64,000 bases of DNA from Alteromonas sp. MMG017 (lineage in GTDB: Bacteria; Pseudomonadota; Gammaproteobacteria; Enterobacterales; Alteromonadaceae): the NCBI RefSeq assembly GCF_018100795.1, contig NZ_JAGJDY010000004.1, positions 372,001-436,000 on the forward strand. The letters run 5' to 3'. Of the stretch, positions 63,681-64,000 are shown in pieces (position 1 is the first letter of the stretch; every line of letters starts with the position of its first letter). Under the pieces are notes generated by a model, which saw only the letters and a list, made by a program, of their open reading frames with translations, had not been told where the DNA came from and ran no database searches. Both the position numbers and the translations under genes were made by a program.

Positions 63681-63854
63681 AATAAATCTCTTAAATGGAT
63701 CCAACGGCTCGCGTAACATACGTGATATCATGCGTATTTTACACATTTAACGCGTCAGAAAAACCTATTCCATGATAAAACTATGGTTTTTAGCAGGTTT
63801 AGATCATTAATAGAGTTTAATTCTAGGGTTATGACGCATTTGAGGTAAGTCTAG

Positions 63855-64000
63855 ATGTCGTATTACACCAAAGCAAAGTTCTTTACCAGTGCACCTGATA
63901 TTCGCCATTTAAAAGATGATAGCGGTATTGAGGTAGCGTTTGCTGGCCGTTCTAACGCGGGCAAGTCGAGCGCGTTGAATACACTCACTCGTCAAAAGAA
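63855..64000 (+). CDS. engB: Ribosome-biogenesis GTPase EngB/YsxC (partial, N-terminal)
   Basis: The first 48 codons of a GTPase needed for large-subunit assembly; the gene continues beyond the window. The P-loop is [15 protein letters not shown], and [17 protein letters not shown] is the family's N terminus. The start is ATG with GAGGTAAG upstream. Together with yihI and cytochrome c4 this reproduces a common gammaproteobacterial gene order. Confidence 0.93.
   Translation, partial: MSYYTKAKFFTSAPDIRHLKDDSGIEVAFAGRSNAGKSSALNTLTRQK

Overview
The window is about 64 kb around a chromosomal replication origin of a gammaproteobacterium, most likely an alteromonad (Alteromonas or a close relative). 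The atpIBEFHAGDC, parB-parA-rsmG-mnmG, mioC-mnmE and yidC-yidD-rnpA-rpmH / dnaA-dnaN-recF-gyrB blocks are all present in canonical gammaproteobacterial order. The accessory genes (a very large TonB-dependent receptor with tryptophan-halogenase-like partners, a GH1 glucosidase, a GPH symporter and a LacI regulator) are typical of marine polysaccharide- or glycoside-using Alteromonadales. No tRNA, rRNA, insertion sequence or CRISPR array was seen.

Layout. 1-9.1 kb: membrane-protein tail, COQ8-like ABC1 kinase, DUF6482-like protein, sterol-desaturase-family enzyme, DUF3014/DUF1285 pair, secreted amidohydrolase, YqaA-like membrane protein, a small cassette of unknown function behind a near-perfect Fur box, and a DUF1206 membrane protein. 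9.1-13 kb: tusA-like, pyrE and rph, divergent from yicC, then SRPBCC and DUF1330 proteins. 13.2-24 kb: a glycoside-utilisation locus. On the minus strand are a TonB-dependent receptor and two halogenase paralogues. On the plus strand are a GH1 beta-glucosidase, a GPH symporter and a LacI regulator. Three near-identical palindromic operators lie in the divergent promoter region. 24-30.8 kb: SnoaL-like protein, OmpA-type lipoprotein, HD-GYP phosphodiesterase, alkyltransferase-like protein, DTW-domain tRNA modifier, glutathione S-transferase, and two adjacent paralogous membrane proteins of unknown function.

30.9-42.5 kb: the complete F1Fo ATP synthase operon, then parB, parA, rsmG and mnmG, all on the minus strand and running away from the origin. 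42.65-43.07 kb: oriC, recognised from 13-mer-like AT-rich repeats, seven perfect or one-mismatch DnaA boxes and 18 GATC sites in about 420 bp. 43.2-49.5 kb: a minus-strand block starting next to oriC with a DnaC-like ATPase and a DnaT-like protein, then mioC, mnmE, yajQ, yidC, yidD, rnpA and rpmH. 50.1-56.6 kb: dnaA (with an unusually long Gln/Ser/Asn-rich linker), dnaN, recF (carrying two parS-like sites inside its coding sequence) and gyrB. 56.7-64 kb: a gene relic, a small lipoprotein, glyS-glyQ, tag, a DUF2489 protein, yihI, cytochrome c4 and the start of engB.

Together the central 25 kb holds most of the apparatus for starting replication and segregating the origin: oriC, its initiator DnaA, a candidate helicase-loader pair, the sliding clamp, ParA/ParB and candidate parS sites. 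The most unusual points are the parS pair within recF, the DnaT/DnaC-like pair beside oriC, the DnaA linker, the halogenase pair in a LacI-controlled glycoside locus, the Fur-controlled cassette and the tandem unknown membrane proteins.
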